Shown piece by piece: positions 34,510 through 44,173 of a stretch of 64,000 bases of DNA. The notes under the pieces were generated by a model, which saw only the letters and a list, made by a program, of their open reading frames with translations, was not told the DNA's origin and ran no database searches. The position numbers and the translations under genes are program-made. The first letter of the stretch is position 1. Each line of letters opens with the position of its first letter. The DNA is from Lactobacillus sp. ESL0677 (GTDB taxonomy: Bacteria; Bacillota; Bacilli; Lactobacillales; Lactobacillaceae): the NCBI RefSeq assembly GCF_029392875.1, contig NZ_CP113946.1:1736001-1800000 (forward strand), written 5' to 3'.

Positions 34510-36001
34510 GCTTCATCTTCCCCTCAAATACTTTCATCAAGCTGGACAAGCCAAATGTAATGATAAAGTACAAAATCATCGTAATTACAAGTGGCATCAC
34601 GCCCCGGTAAGTATCAGCCTGCACAATTCTTGATTGGTAAATCAGATCTTTAACCCCGATAACTGACACAATCGAACTTTCCTTAATTAAGGAAACAAAT
34701 TCGTTCCCCAAAGCTGGCCAAATATTTTTCATTGCCTGTGGCATGATAACGTAACGCATCGTCTCTGTCCGCGACAGTCCCAAGGACCGCGATGCTTCAG
34801 TCTGGCCCAGTGCAATTGAGTTAATCCCTGAACGAATGACCTCCGCAACATAGGACGCCGAATTAAGCGAAACTGCAATAATACCAGATAGTAATGCGGG
34901 AATATTGACCACTAACCCCAAGCCAAAGTAGATAAAGAGCAGTTGAACCATCAAAGGTGTGCCCCGAACAAACTCAATATAAGCTGTTGCAATTGAGTGT
35001 GCAATTTTATTACGACTTAACCGCATCAAGGCAAGGATAGCACCTAATAAGAAACCGAAGAAGACAGAAATTGCAGAAATGAATAATGTATAGCCTACGC
35101 CAGCAACGAAGAAGTCTTTGTATGCCCACATAGAATTATCAACCTTAGCTGCCTTTTGGGATTTGCCAGCTGTTGCCAGATACTTACCTGCTTTTGGCAA
35201 ATACTGCTTTTTAATCAAGTTCTTTGCTTTAATTTCATCGATTGACTTGTTAGCCGCATTGACTAGGCTCTGTGCTCCTTTATGAAAAGCAATCGCTGAA
35301 CCAACTGACTTATCCTTAAAGCCTGAAGGAATATTGATAATGCCCGTTGTATTTTTAACGTAAGCATCAGCCGAAGCTGAGTCAACTGCAACTGCATCAA
35401 ACTTGTGTGTCTGCAATGCCAGGATTAAGTCGCTATCCTTGTCCATTGTTTTTAGTGTTGCTTTTGGCGCTTGCTTTTTAATTAAATCACTTTGCAAACT
35501 ACCTGTTTGTGCTGCAATTGTCTTGCCGGCAAAAGAATGATAATCGTGATACTTTTTGGCATCGGCCTTTCTGATAATCAAGTCCTGACCACTAGCATAA
35601 TAGACTTGACTAAAGGCAACACTCTTTGCCCTCTTAGGTGAAGCCGACATCCCAGCGATTACCATATCGATTTTGCCAGTTTCTAGAGCAACAAGTAACG
35701 AGTCAAAGTCCATTGTCTTCACGACCAGCTTTACTCCCATGTCGTGAGCAATTTTTTTACCGACCTCAATGTCCATGCCAAGTACCTTGGACTTGCCGTT
35801 AATATTCTTAACAAATTCATAGGGCGGGAAGTCGGGACTCGTCCCCATGACTAATTCGCCCTTTTGTTTAACCTGTTTTAAATAATTATCTGTTGCTTGC
35901 GGTGCTTGTGCTGCCTGCACGCCACTAACACAATTGACTAGCATTGTCAGTGTTGCCAGCATCACTAAGGCAGCCTTGAGCCATTTAATTGCCTTTTTCA
36001 T
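34502..36001 (-). CDS. Fused substrate-binding / permease protein of an amino-acid ABC importer
   Basis: 499 residues. A signal-anchor segment (about 9-30), a type 3 solute-binding domain (residues 40-280, [43 protein letters not shown]) and a C-terminal BPD_transp_1 permease domain of about four to five helices with the ATPase-coupling loop [22 protein letters not shown]. This GlnP-type fusion is common in lactobacilli. The start is ATG 36001 with GAGG six bases upstream, a site that overlaps the stop codon of a small upstream frame. First large gene of the T-box operon. Confidence 0.92.
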   Translation of the reverse strand: MKKAIKWLKAALVMLATLTMLVNCVSGVQAAQAPQATDNYLKQVKQKGELVMGTSPDFPPYEFVKNINGKSKVLGMDIEVGKKIAHDMGVKLVVKTMDFDSLLVALETGKIDMVIAGMSASPKRAKSVAFSQVYYASGQDLIIRKADAKKYHDYHSFAGKTIAAQTGSLQSDLIKKQAPKATLKTMDKDSDLILALQTHKFDAVAVDSASADAYVKNTTGIINIPSGFKDKSVGSAIAFHKGAQSLVNAANKSIDEIKAKNLIKKQYLPKAGKYLATAGKSQKAAKVDNSMWAYKDFFVAGVGYTLFISAISVFFGFLLGAILALMRLSRNKIAHSIATAYIEFVRGTPLMVQLLFIYFGLGLVVNIPALLSGIIAVSLNSASYVAEVIRSGINSIALGQTEASRSLGLSRTETMRYVIMPQAMKNIWPALGNEFVSLIKESSIVSVIGVKDLIYQSRIVQADTYRGVMPLVITMILYFIITFGLSSLMKVFEGKMKHE

Positions 36002-36009
36002 ATTATTCC

Positions 36010-36081
36010 TCACTTCTTGATATTAATGCGATTAAAAAATGAATTGCCCAAATCACATCGTCGTTTACTTATTAAATTCAT
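36010..36081 (-). CDS. Putative 23-residue upstream peptide between T-box and transporter
   Basis: ATG 36081 has a very strong ribosome binding site (TAGGAGGTT, five bases). The frame encodes MNLISKRRCDLGNSFFNRIN then IKK and TGA. The stop overlaps the ribosome binding site of the transporter gene, so ribosomes ending here could restart there. The peptide is basic and has no known family. Confidence 0.45.
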   Translation of the reverse strand: MNLISKRRCDLGNSFFNRINIKK

Positions 36082-36094
36082 TTTTAACCTCCTA

Positions 36095-36300
36095 AATAAA
36101 AAACTCGCCCCTTCTTACATTCTCGTAAGAAGAGACGAGTTTTTACCCGCGGTACCACTCTTGTTGATACAAAGTATCCGCTTATTAATTGACTGCATTA
36201 TCGCCTAAGCACGCCTTCATTCACCCTCTAATTTGCCTCCCACTCTATGCAAACTCGCTTAATAAAGAAATGAATTACTACTCCTAAGCTATTTAAATAG
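36095..36300 (-). promoter_or_regulatory. T-box riboswitch of the amino-acid importer operon
   Basis: The T-box itself, AGAGTGGTACCGCGGGT, is at 36145-36161 (minus strand), followed by an 18-bp terminator stem (36101-36118 / 36125-36142) and a T-run. Stem I is recognisable: lower pairing GCTTAGG with CTTAGGC, a 5' loop side AGTAGTA and a 3' side GAAGGCGTG, upper pairing ATTCATT with GGTGAAT. The triplet after GAA is GGC, which would specify tRNA-Gly; this reading is tentative. Promoter TGGACA-16-TATAAT (36303-36308) is just upstream. Confidence 0.88.
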
Positions 36301-36402
36301 AAATTATAGCAGAAAAATCTAGATTGTCCATTATTTTTTGCTTAAAAATTAAAAAACAATGATTAAAAAGTTAGATTAAGCCTATTTTACAATGATTGCA
36401 AA

Positions 36403-36438
36403 CAAAAACTGGTGAAGAAATAACTTCCACATCAGTTT
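36403..36438 (-). terminator. Terminator of the lactate oxidase gene
   Basis: Minus strand AACTGATGTGGAAG/CTTCACCAGTT (bulged) with loop TTATTT, then TTTTG. Confidence 0.65.
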
Positions 36439-36462
36439 CTGCTTTTTTAAAAGATATTATCT

Positions 36463-37692
36463 TTAAGCTTGTGAAGCACCAGAAGTGGCATCTGAGTCGT
36501 CTTCCTTAATTTGATTATCCTTAGTTACAGGGTAAGGCTTAATTCTTGAAGGATCAGTGTTTGACTTCAAGTTATCAGCAGTGTAGTTAAAGTGAGTTAA
36601 TCTTGCATGCTTAACGTCTTCAATTGTCTTGCAACCAGTTAATTGCATGTCAATAATCAATTCATCATTTAATTGCTTGATAACCGATTCAACACCCTTA
36701 GCACCACCAAGAGCCAAAGCGTAAAGGTAAGGACGGCCAATACCAACAATATCAGCACCCAATGCCAAAGCCTTAAAGACATGAGAACCACGACGAACAC
36801 CTGAGTCAAAGAAGATTGGAACACGGTGATTAACTGCCTTAGCAACTTCTGGCAACATGTCAATAGTAGCTGGACCTGAATCAACTTCACGACCACCATG
36901 GTTAGTAACATAAATACCGTCAGCACCGGCACCCATTGCAAGGTATGCATCTTCAGCACATACTACACCCTTAACAATAACCGGTAAGCCTGAAATTTCC
37001 TTAATCCGACGAACATCATCTGGACCAATCTTTTGTGCAGATGAAGCATACATTTGAGCAACAGTTTGACCTTCACCCTTACCACCTTGGTAACGAGTAA
37101 AGAAGTCTAGTGGCACTGGGTAAGCAAACTTAGTTCTAAGGTTAGCTTCACGATAACCAGATACCAAAGCATCAACAGTCAAGAAGATACCCTTGTAGCC
37201 TGCCTTCTTAACAGCAGTCAAAACCATCTTGTTGAATTCCCAATCCTTACTTAAGTAAAGTTGGAAGAAACGTGGTGAATCTGGAGCAGCTGCAGCAATA
37301 TCTTCAACACTCTTGTTGCCGTAAGTACTTGATGCAAACAAAGCACCAGCAGCTGCAGCACCCTTTTGCGTAGCAACTTCGGCATCTTTATGAGCAATAC
37401 CGTGACATGCAATTGGTGAAATCATAATTGGCGTCTTCAATTTCATCCCCATAAATTCCATATCAGTTTGCGGATCTGACATATTTGTCAATGCCCGTGG
37501 AACAATTTGGAAATGGTTGAAGGCTGTGGTGTTGTTACGCCATGTCCATTCATTTTCTGAACCAGAAGCAATGTAGTAGTATGCACCTTCTGGCATAACA
37601 CTCTTAGCACGTTCCTCAAGTTCATCAAGATTAATCATATTAATTGCTTCATCACGGTCACTTTGTGGAAAACCATTATAATAAGCTGTCAT
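36463..37692 (-). CDS. lctO: L-lactate oxidase (FMN-dependent)
   Basis: 409 residues, alpha-hydroxyacid oxidase family. It oxidises L-lactate to pyruvate with oxygen, producing hydrogen peroxide. Visible: N-terminal YYIASGSENEWTWRNN with the catalytic Tyr region, PIACHGIAH, the QLY segment at the flavin, Lys in VIVKGV, catalytic NHGGREVDSGPA (His and Arg), and DSGVRRGSHVFKALALGAD for FMN phosphate. These are closer to streptococcal/aerococcal LctO than to membrane lactate dehydrogenases. The Ser/Asp-rich C-terminal tail is extra. ATG follows AAAAGGAG. Monocistronic. Confidence 0.9.
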   Translation of the reverse strand: MTAYYNGFPQSDRDEAINMINLDELEERAKSVMPEGAYYYIASGSENEWTWRNNTTAFNHFQIVPRALTNMSDPQTDMEFMGMKLKTPIMISPIACHGIAHKDAEVATQKGAAAAGALFASSTYGNKSVEDIAAAAPDSPRFFQLYLSKDWEFNKMVLTAVKKAGYKGIFLTVDALVSGYREANLRTKFAYPVPLDFFTRYQGGKGEGQTVAQMYASSAQKIGPDDVRRIKEISGLPVIVKGVVCAEDAYLAMGAGADGIYVTNHGGREVDSGPATIDMLPEVAKAVNHRVPIFFDSGVRRGSHVFKALALGADIVGIGRPYLYALALGGAKGVESVIKQLNDELIIDMQLTGCKTIEDVKHARLTHFNYTADNLKSNTDPSRIKPYPVTKDNQIKEDDSDATSGASQA

Positions 37693-37823
37693 TTTAATAA
37701 CTCCTTTTCTCCTACATAAATTATCTACACCCCCTATTATACATGGAAATGCTTACAATAGTTAGTGAAATTTTTAAAGAATGTTAAATTAACGCCAACA
37801 AAAGTGCTTATTTTTTCACAAGC

Positions 37824-37852
37824 AAAAAGGAAGCAACTTAACATTACTTCCC
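37824..37852 (-). terminator. Terminator of the metal-uptake operon
   Basis: Minus strand GGAAGTAA/TTGCTTCC with loop TGTTAAG and TTTTTG. Confidence 0.75.
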
Positions 37853-37867
37853 AAATTGGTTATTTTC

Positions 37868-38665
37868 CTATAAATTATGCCTGACTAGATGAGTGAAGTA
37901 AGTAACAAGATAAATAAAAACTTCGATCACTGCAATAAAAAAAGTTACAGGTAAATTAGTGGCAAAGCCCAAATATAGTCCTAGCCAGACACCAATTAGA
38001 GCAAAAAAGACCGACCACGCAATCATTGAACCGACAGTTCTACCAAGATAATTAGCCGTTGCTGGTGGCAAAGTCAATAGGATAAACACGAGCAATGAGC
38101 CAACAATCTGCGCACCAACTGAAACAGACATGGCTAACGCGATTAAGAAAATCACACTAACCAGACCGGTTTTAACGCCATGCGCTAAGGCACCAATGTG
38201 GTCAAACGAATCAAAATTAAGTTGTCTTTGAATTAAAAAAATCATTAACAACACAATAATTGATAATCCTACTAACTGAATAACTCCCTGCCTGTCAACA
38301 CCGATAATACTGCCGAATAAAATATTCGTTGCATAATTGCTATTAGCACCAGAAATAGCCAAAAACAAGACGCCAAGACCAATAAATAATGCAGAGATGG
38401 CACTAATTGATGATTCTTTCTGCTCACTATGCAGTGATAATTCGCCAACACTAATTGAACCTAGCAGGGTAAACAGGAGCATCCCCCACAAGGGACCGAT
38501 CCCCAGCCATACGGCAAAAGCCGCACCAGCAAAGCCAATTTCAGACAAGGTGTGTGCCAAAAAGCTAAAATTGCGCGCCACGACATAAACCCCAACTGTT
38601 CCGCAAGTAATTGCAATAAACGTGCTAGCCAAAAAGGCGTTGCGCATAAATGGTAATGCAAACAT
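37868..38665 (-). CDS. znuB: Metal (Zn/Mn) ABC transporter permease
   Basis: 265 residues, ABC-3 family with about 7-8 membrane helices and a coupling motif HTLSEIGFAGAAFA (near 35). It is the channel for Zn2+ or Mn2+ import with the ATPase upstream, whose stop codon it overlaps by one base. The symbol is by family and context; Mn specificity (MntB-like) cannot be excluded. Confidence 0.82.
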   Translation of the reverse strand: MFALPFMRNAFLASTFIAITCGTVGVYVVARNFSFLAHTLSEIGFAGAAFAVWLGIGPLWGMLLFTLLGSISVGELSLHSEQKESSISAISALFIGLGVLFLAISGANSNYATNILFGSIIGVDRQGVIQLVGLSIIVLLMIFLIQRQLNFDSFDHIGALAHGVKTGLVSVIFLIALAMSVSVGAQIVGSLLVFILLTLPPATANYLGRTVGSMIAWSVFFALIGVWLGLYLGFATNLPVTFFIAVIEVFIYLVTYFTHLVRHNL

Positions 38666-39318
38666 TATTCGTACGCCTCCTCAAACTGAGACATCTTCCC
38701 CTGCTCAATCGAACCGTGATTTAAATACAGATAATCCTTCATATATTTACGAGCTAGTGGCACATCATGGGTCACAAACAAAACTGTAATTCGGTGCTTC
38801 TCATTCAAATGCCTAATTAGACCCATTAGTTCATCTTTAGCCGCAGGGTCAAGACTGGCTGTTGCTTCATCCAGAATAATCACATTAGGATTATCAAGTA
38901 AAGTCTGAGCCAAATAAGCGCGCTGCTTTTGACCGCCAGAAGCTTCACCCATCCGCGTATTTTTAATAGCGTACAAGTTAGTTTCTTCAAGCTGAGTCTT
39001 AATCGCCTGCTTGACTTTTTTTGTTTTAATCACCGGCGCATTCAAGGCAATGAAGGCCTCAATTGACAATGGATACTCTACGTCAATATTTCGAAATTGC
39101 GGCACGTAACCCAAGCGAACCCCTTGAGTAAACGCAAATGCCCCGCTTGTTGGCGTTAGCATCTTCATCAGGACGTTAATCAGCGTCGTTTTACCAGCAC
39201 CATTCGGCCCCAAAAGTGCTGTCATCGATCCTTCTTTCAATTTGAAATTCAGGTCAGTAAAAACCGCCTGCTTATCAAATTTCATACTAAGATTATTTAC
39301 TTCTAAAATATCGGTCAC
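38665..39318 (-). CDS. znuC: Metal (Zn/Mn) ABC transporter ATPase
   Basis: 217 residues, ABC ATPase with Walker A GPNGAGKT (37-44), signature SGGQKQRA, Walker B VIILDEATASLD, and switch His in FVTHDVP. Length is short for the family (usually 230-250), lacking a C-terminal extension. The start codon is GTG (39318). It lies 24 bp downstream of the amidase gene and overlaps the permease gene. Confidence 0.85.
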   Translation of the reverse strand: MTDILEVNNLSMKFDKQAVFTDLNFKLKEGSMTALLGPNGAGKTTLINVLMKMLTPTSGAFAFTQGVRLGYVPQFRNIDVEYPLSIEAFIALNAPVIKTKKVKQAIKTQLEETNLYAIKNTRMGEASGGQKQRAYLAQTLLDNPNVIILDEATASLDPAAKDELMGLIRHLNEKHRITVLFVTHDVPLARKYMKDYLYLNHGSIEQGKMSQFEEAYE

Positions 39319-39342
39319 ACTTGCACTTCTTTCTGGTTTACC

Positions 39343-40479
39343 TTAAAAGTTGCCAACTTTGACAAATTCGTTAACATCAATTTGGTAATACTTATGACCT
39401 GCAATCTTCACTCTACCGCCGTAAGTTCTAATATAAGTACGCCGATAAAGCTTGCCCTTGCCAATTCGGTAGCCGTTAGCATTGTATAAATAAGCATTAT
39501 GCTTAACTTTACGCAATTTACCGTCAACGTTGCTAGCAACGACAAATTGATTTAAGCCGATTTGCAAATACTTTTTACCAGCAATCGTCTTATAGCCATA
39601 CAAAGTTAATTTAGTACCGGCCGTTTTAGTTGCTGCTGAAGTAGTGTCGCCATTTTCATCATAAACCAAGGCATCATGCATTAAGGTTTTAGTACCAGTA
39701 GGCTTCGGTAAGGTTGCAGCCGGCTTATCAGCTTCCGGTGTATCGCTTGGCTTGTTAGCTGGTGTATTAGTAGTTGAGTTGTTATCAGCTGTAGTCCCAT
39801 TTTGGTTATCATAGTAATACTTCACAAGGTTATAAAAATCATCCATCGTATAACCCCATTTAGCGAAATAGCCGTCGGGATCAGTATGATCCGTGCCGCC
39901 TAAATATTGGCTGACTGCATGGTGCGACCAGATCGTTCCTTGCCCATCATGCACAGCATTATCTGGCTGCAAGCCATAATGGTGTAATAGCGCTGCTGCA
40001 TAAATTGCATCATTATTAACGCCCTTAGCAAAGTCAGCGGCGTTATTTTCCTCACATAATTCTACTTGAATAAACCGATCGTTGGCTTGTGGTCCAGCAC
40101 CCCAAGTCCCACTATCAGGTGACATCATCTGGATGACACCGGTCTTATCAACAAAGGCATGCACATAAGCGTAAATATTCTTCCATTCACGATTGAAATA
40201 AATCGCTTCATCATGAGCCGTTGCGTTTGGCGTTGCCGTCTCATGAATAACGATTCCTTCTGGCTTGCCATTACGGTATGGAATTGCGTTTTCAGCAAAA
40301 GAATTATACTTAATTCCTTCTTGAGCTAGCATATTATCTGCATAAGTAACGCCGCCATAACTGTCTTGCTTGGCTAAGTCATTAATTGAACTAGCATGAA
40401 CTTGTACTGCCAATGGTGCTGCTTGAATTGGCACGGCAATCATTGTTGCTAATGTCAATGCTGTAATTAATTTTTTCAT
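39343..40479 (-). CDS. N-acetylmuramoyl-L-alanine amidase with SLAP domains
   Basis: 378 residues. Signal peptide (cleavage near HA-SS, residue 30); amidase_2/PGRP-type zinc amidase domain (about 50-215) with probable zinc ligands in IVIHETA and in SHHAVS...HTDPDGY; an Asn/Thr/Pro-rich linker; two SLAP domains (about 265-320 and 325-378) for wall attachment. It would cut the bond between muramic acid and the stem peptide. The gene sits inside the metal ABC operon, between the receptor gene (19 bp) and the ATPase gene (24 bp), so it should be induced with metal uptake. That is unusual and fits a zinc-dependent enzyme, as inference. Confidence 0.85.
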   Translation of the reverse strand: MKKLITALTLATMIAVPIQAAPLAVQVHASSINDLAKQDSYGGVTYADNMLAQEGIKYNSFAENAIPYRNGKPEGIVIHETATPNATAHDEAIYFNREWKNIYAYVHAFVDKTGVIQMMSPDSGTWGAGPQANDRFIQVELCEENNAADFAKGVNNDAIYAAALLHHYGLQPDNAVHDGQGTIWSHHAVSQYLGGTDHTDPDGYFAKWGYTMDDFYNLVKYYYDNQNGTTADNNSTTNTPANKPSDTPEADKPAATLPKPTGTKTLMHDALVYDENGDTTSAATKTAGTKLTLYGYKTIAGKKYLQIGLNQFVVASNVDGKLRKVKHNAYLYNANGYRIGKGKLYRRTYIRTYGGRVKIAGHKYYQIDVNEFVKVGNF

Positions 40480-40498
40480 TTTTTAATTTCTCCTCTAA

Positions 40499-41386
40499 TT
40501 ATTTGTGAGCTATTCGGGCTAACTTTTGATAATTTGTCGTCATCCAAGTTAAGTACGTCATACTATCAGGCAACGTTTCACGGATTTTCAAAATTGGAAT
40601 CTGTTGTTCCTGAGCTAGCTTAACAAAATTATTAACGGTTGAACTTGAAGTTTGTTCATTATCAACAAAGAATGCAATCTTATGCTCTTTTATCCCCGTT
40701 GTCATTTTTTGAACTGTCGCTGGACTCGGATCAGTATTGTTCTGGATTGCTTGTTCAAAGTCTTGATTGGCAACCTTTAGATGAGCTGCTGTCAAGGCAT
40801 AATCAAAAACGGGTTCACTAACATACACCGGTTTGCTACTTTGGCCGTTAATTTTAGCAGCTATTCTCTTAATTTTAGCTACTTTAGTTAAATAATGCTG
40901 ACCTCGATTGCGATAATACGCCGCATGCTTGGGGTCCTCCTTACTTAACCTCGTAACTAGATAATTAACGTATTTGACCGGCATCGTTAGGTTATACCAA
41001 ATATGCGGGTTAGCACCCTTTTTCAAGCCCATCAAGTCTTCACCGACCCAAACCGGCTTCTTTTCAACTGCGGAAGCCAGCTTGTCCATCCAACTATCGT
41101 ACCCCAAACCGTTAGCTACAACAATATCGGCAGTTGATAATTCCTTGGCATCGTTAGTCGTTGGCTCAAAGTCATGCGGGTCCATTGCCGCCTTTTTGAT
41201 GAGTGCGTCAGCTTTGCCATATTTACCCACAACATTTTGAGCAATATCTGCATAAATATTTGTTGTCGTGACAATTGTTATCTTTGAACTCTTGAGTGGC
41301 TTTTGCACACAAGCACTAAGCGTCAATATTAGGACGGCTAATAAACCTATCACGGTACCCCATTTTTGTAATTTTTTCATATCCAT
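40499..41386 (-). CDS. znuA: Metal-binding lipoprotein of the Zn/Mn ABC importer
   Basis: 295 residues, cluster A-I solute-binding protein. Lipoprotein signal LILTLSAC (Cys at about 26). Likely metal ligands: His in MDPHDFEPT, His in KGANPHIWYNL, Glu/His region VSEPVFDYA and Asp in DNEQTSSS. The His-rich loop of many zinc-specific ZnuA proteins is missing, so manganese is possible. ATG 41386 is given; ATG 41380 is an equal candidate. First gene of a four-gene operon. Confidence 0.82.
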   Translation of the reverse strand: MDMKKLQKWGTVIGLLAVLILTLSACVQKPLKSSKITIVTTTNIYADIAQNVVGKYGKADALIKKAAMDPHDFEPTTNDAKELSTADIVVANGLGYDSWMDKLASAVEKKPVWVGEDLMGLKKGANPHIWYNLTMPVKYVNYLVTRLSKEDPKHAAYYRNRGQHYLTKVAKIKRIAAKINGQSSKPVYVSEPVFDYALTAAHLKVANQDFEQAIQNNTDPSPATVQKMTTGIKEHKIAFFVDNEQTSSSTVNNFVKLAQEQQIPILKIRETLPDSMTYLTWMTTNYQKLARIAHK

Positions 41387-41746
41387 CTCTTTTCTGATGC
41401 TTAATCTTGTTATTAGTAATTTTTATTCAATCTATATAAGTATTAATCATAATTAATAAACATTATACACTAAAATCCAGAGTACTATTACCTTGACATT
41501 TAATCAAAAATCAGAAACAATTCCTATTGCTCTTAATCGTAATTAATCCTATTTAAGTTAACCGCTATTTAAATTTTTTGTCAACAACCATAAATTTTAA
41601 TTGCTATTAAGCCAGGTTATTACCTTCAAATTATTAATTTTTAAATCGTAACAAAGTCTATTTATTATCAAGTAAATTAGTTTTTTATAAATAAAGATGG
41701 TAAACTAGTAATGCTAAATTTTACGCATAAAACAGGAGTATGACAG
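41387..41746. promoter_or_regulatory. Divergent control region with Zur-box-like repeats
   Basis: Between the metal operon and its Fur-family gene. Candidate sites: ATTAATCATAATTAAT (41442-41457) just downstream of a leftward TATAAT (41462-41467), TTAATCGTAATTAATC (41533-41548), and a half-site AAATCGTAA (41643-41651). They resemble the bacillary Zur box (TCGTAAT-N-ATTACGA) but none is a full match. The rest is AT-rich with no gene visible. Confidence 0.4.
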
Positions 41747-42175
41747 ATGGATAAATTAACAATTGCGTTAAATATTTTAAAAACTAACCATTATAAGATA
41801 ACTAAGCAGCGCCAAGAGCTGCTTAGTTATCTCTATCAGTACTCTGACTACTATCTTTCCTTAACCCAACTTGATAAGCACTTGCGACAGCATTTTTCTA
41901 AAATGAGTCATGACACCATTTACCGCAACGTTAAGGAAATGCAGGAAATTGGCATTGTCGAAACCAAAATGTTCCCTAATGGGTTACGGGTGAAGTTCCA
42001 GTGCGATTTTATCGCTTCTAATCACAGTCACTTCATCTGCCAAGAATGCGGCCGCACAATTGAGTTGCCGTTACCCGACTTTAACAAGGTTAACGTCCAG
42101 CTTGTCGGCTTTCAGATTAATGATTACCAGGTGGAAATTCATGGCTTGTGCGACCATTGTCATAAGCAATCATAA
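41747..42175 (+). CDS. Fur-family metalloregulator, probably Zur
   Basis: 142 residues. N-terminal winged helix (ITKQRQELLSYLYQYSDYYLSLTQLDKHL...ISHDTIYRNVKEMQEIGIV) and C-terminal metal domain with SHFICQECGRTIEL and HGLCDHCHK, giving two CxxC pairs for structural zinc and several His ligands. Its divergent position to the Zn/Mn importer argues for Zur, but PerR or Mur-type metal specificity cannot be excluded from sequence alone. Ribosome binding site CAGGAG. Ends at a terminator shared with the PTS operon. Confidence 0.82.
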   Translation: MDKLTIALNILKTNHYKITKQRQELLSYLYQYSDYYLSLTQLDKHLRQHFSKMSHDTIYRNVKEMQEIGIVETKMFPNGLRVKFQCDFIASNHSHFICQECGRTIELPLPDFNKVNVQLVGFQINDYQVEIHGLCDHCHKQS

Positions 42176-42208
42176 AAATAGAGCAGTAAGAATACTGCTC
42201 TATTTTTT
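42174..42208. terminator. Bidirectional terminator (fur-type gene / fruA)
   Basis: Perfect stem AATAGAGCAGTA/TACTGCTCTATT with loop AGAA, A-run left and T-run right. Confidence 0.88.
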
Positions 42209-42219
42209 ACTGTTAAATT

Positions 42220-44157
42220 TTACTTATCCACCGGTTTTTTCCATAAGCCTAGGATCACTCCGGCTACAATCGAACCAATAATTGTTGCAACAAAGTACAA
42301 AACAATGTGGTTAGCTAACGGCGATACCCATAAGCCACCGTGAGGTGCAGGGACACCAATCCGCCAAAAGCCAACTAAGGCGCCACCAACGGCTGAACCA
42401 ATGATACATGACGGAATAACGTGACCAGCATCAGCTGCGGCAAACGGAATTGCACCTTCGGTAATGAAGGAAAAGCCTAAAATCCAGTTGGTCACACCAG
42501 CCCGACGCTCATCTTCCGTGTACTTATTCTTAAAGAATGCAGTCCCTATGGCAGTTGCAAACGGTGGTACCATCCCGCCGACCATTACAGCAGCCATCAT
42601 TACAGCGGCAACAGTTGAATGAGGGTCATTAGCAAAGGCGCCAGAAGCAAAGACATAAGCCGCCTTGTTGAAAGGTCCACCCATATCAATGGACATCATC
42701 GCTGCCAAAATTGTAGTTAAGACAACTAGGTTGCCCGTTCCCATTTGGTTTAAGAAGTTAGTAATCGCAAAGTTAATGGTACTGAAAATTGGGTTAACAA
42801 TGTAATACATAATTAAAGCAATGAATAGCAGACTTAAAATCGGGTAGATCAGCATTGGCTTCATTCCCTCAAGCGATTTTGGCATCTTAGCACATAATTT
42901 CTTCAGACCAACTACCAAATAACCGGCAATAAATCCTGAAGCTAAGCCACCCAAGAATCCGGCCGGTGACTTGGCATTAGTGACCACGTTAGCAACATAG
43001 GCGCCACCGTAAGAACCACTATAAACGGTCGCCATAAACCCACCAACAAAACCGGGCATCAATGCCGGCAAATCGCCGATGGATTCGGCAATATAACCTG
43101 ACAATATCGGCACCATAAAGGCAAAGGCCATATTCCCGGCATTATTAAGGAAAATGAAGGCTGGTGATTTCGGCCCGCCGGCATAGTTTTCCACAATAAA
43201 GGAAATCGCCATCAAAATCCCGCCGCCGATAACAAACGGCAACATGTGCGAAACACCATTCATCAGGTTTTTATAAATTGAACCCCAGACGCCTTGCTTT
43301 GAACTGTCACCGGCGTCAGCAATTTTACTGTCTGAATGATAAACACTGGCCTTGCCATCCAGAACGGTTGCAACTAACTCATCAGGTTTATTAATTCCGT
43401 CAACTACCGGCCGACTAACCAATGGCTTGCCATCAAAGCGTGGCATATCAACCTTTTTATCGGAAGCAATCACGACACCTTGAGCACGGCTAATTTCTTC
43501 AGGAGTCAGTCGGTCCTTAACCCCTTCTGAACCGTTAGTCTCAATTCTGACATCAACGCCGCGCTTTTTACCGGCTTTAATCAACGCTTCTTGTGCCATG
43601 TAAGTGTGCGCAATCCCGTTAATGCAGGCTGTTACCCCAACAATCAGCGGCTTCTCGCCAGTATTTGCTGCCTGAGTTTCAGACCGCTTTTCGGCATCAC
43701 TCTTAGCCTCAGCTTGTTCAAATAAGGCAATTACTTCCTTAGGCGATTGGGCTAACTTAAGTGCACTGACCAAATCCGGATTAATCAATAGTCCAGACAA
43801 TTTTGCCAAAGCTTCAAGGTGTGTATTATCAGCGCCAGCCGGTGCAGTAATCATGAAGAATAGGTAAACTGGCTTACCATCAAGTGAATTGAAGTCAATC
43901 CCTTTTTCACTTTTAGCAAACAAAACCCGCGCTTTGTTAATTGACTTATTACGAGCGTGTGGCATTGCAATGCCATCACCAATTCCTGTTGTTGATTCAT
44001 CTTCGCGTGCCCAAATTGACTTAATGAATTCATCTTCATTATTGACAATTCCTGTTTGCACTTCGAGATCGGCCATCTCCTTAATCGCGTCTTCCTTATT
44101 CGTCGCCTTCAGCGACATAATCATGGATTCAGGAGCTAAAATATCTTTGATTTTCAT
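42220..44157 (-). CDS. fruA: Fructose PTS transporter EIIABC
   Basis: 645 residues with IIA, IIB and IIC in one chain. IIA (1-150): active His in AMPHARNKS (near 68). IIB (165-265): phospho-Cys in VGVTACINGIAHTYMAQEAL (near 173). IIC (290-640): about nine helices with LMPGFVGGFMA and the sugar-site GGPFNKAAY segment. It imports fructose as fructose 1-phosphate. Last gene of fruR-fruK-fruA, 16 bp after fruK. Confidence 0.92.
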   Translation of the reverse strand: MKIKDILAPESMIMSLKATNKEDAIKEMADLEVQTGIVNNEDEFIKSIWAREDESTTGIGDGIAMPHARNKSINKARVLFAKSEKGIDFNSLDGKPVYLFFMITAPAGADNTHLEALAKLSGLLINPDLVSALKLAQSPKEVIALFEQAEAKSDAEKRSETQAANTGEKPLIVGVTACINGIAHTYMAQEALIKAGKKRGVDVRIETNGSEGVKDRLTPEEISRAQGVVIASDKKVDMPRFDGKPLVSRPVVDGINKPDELVATVLDGKASVYHSDSKIADAGDSSKQGVWGSIYKNLMNGVSHMLPFVIGGGILMAISFIVENYAGGPKSPAFIFLNNAGNMAFAFMVPILSGYIAESIGDLPALMPGFVGGFMATVYSGSYGGAYVANVVTNAKSPAGFLGGLASGFIAGYLVVGLKKLCAKMPKSLEGMKPMLIYPILSLLFIALIMYYIVNPIFSTINFAITNFLNQMGTGNLVVLTTILAAMMSIDMGGPFNKAAYVFASGAFANDPHSTVAAVMMAAVMVGGMVPPFATAIGTAFFKNKYTEDERRAGVTNWILGFSFITEGAIPFAAADAGHVIPSCIIGSAVGGALVGFWRIGVPAPHGGLWVSPLANHIVLYFVATIIGSIVAGVILGLWKKPVDK

Positions 44158-44173
44158 AGCTAACTCTCCTTTT

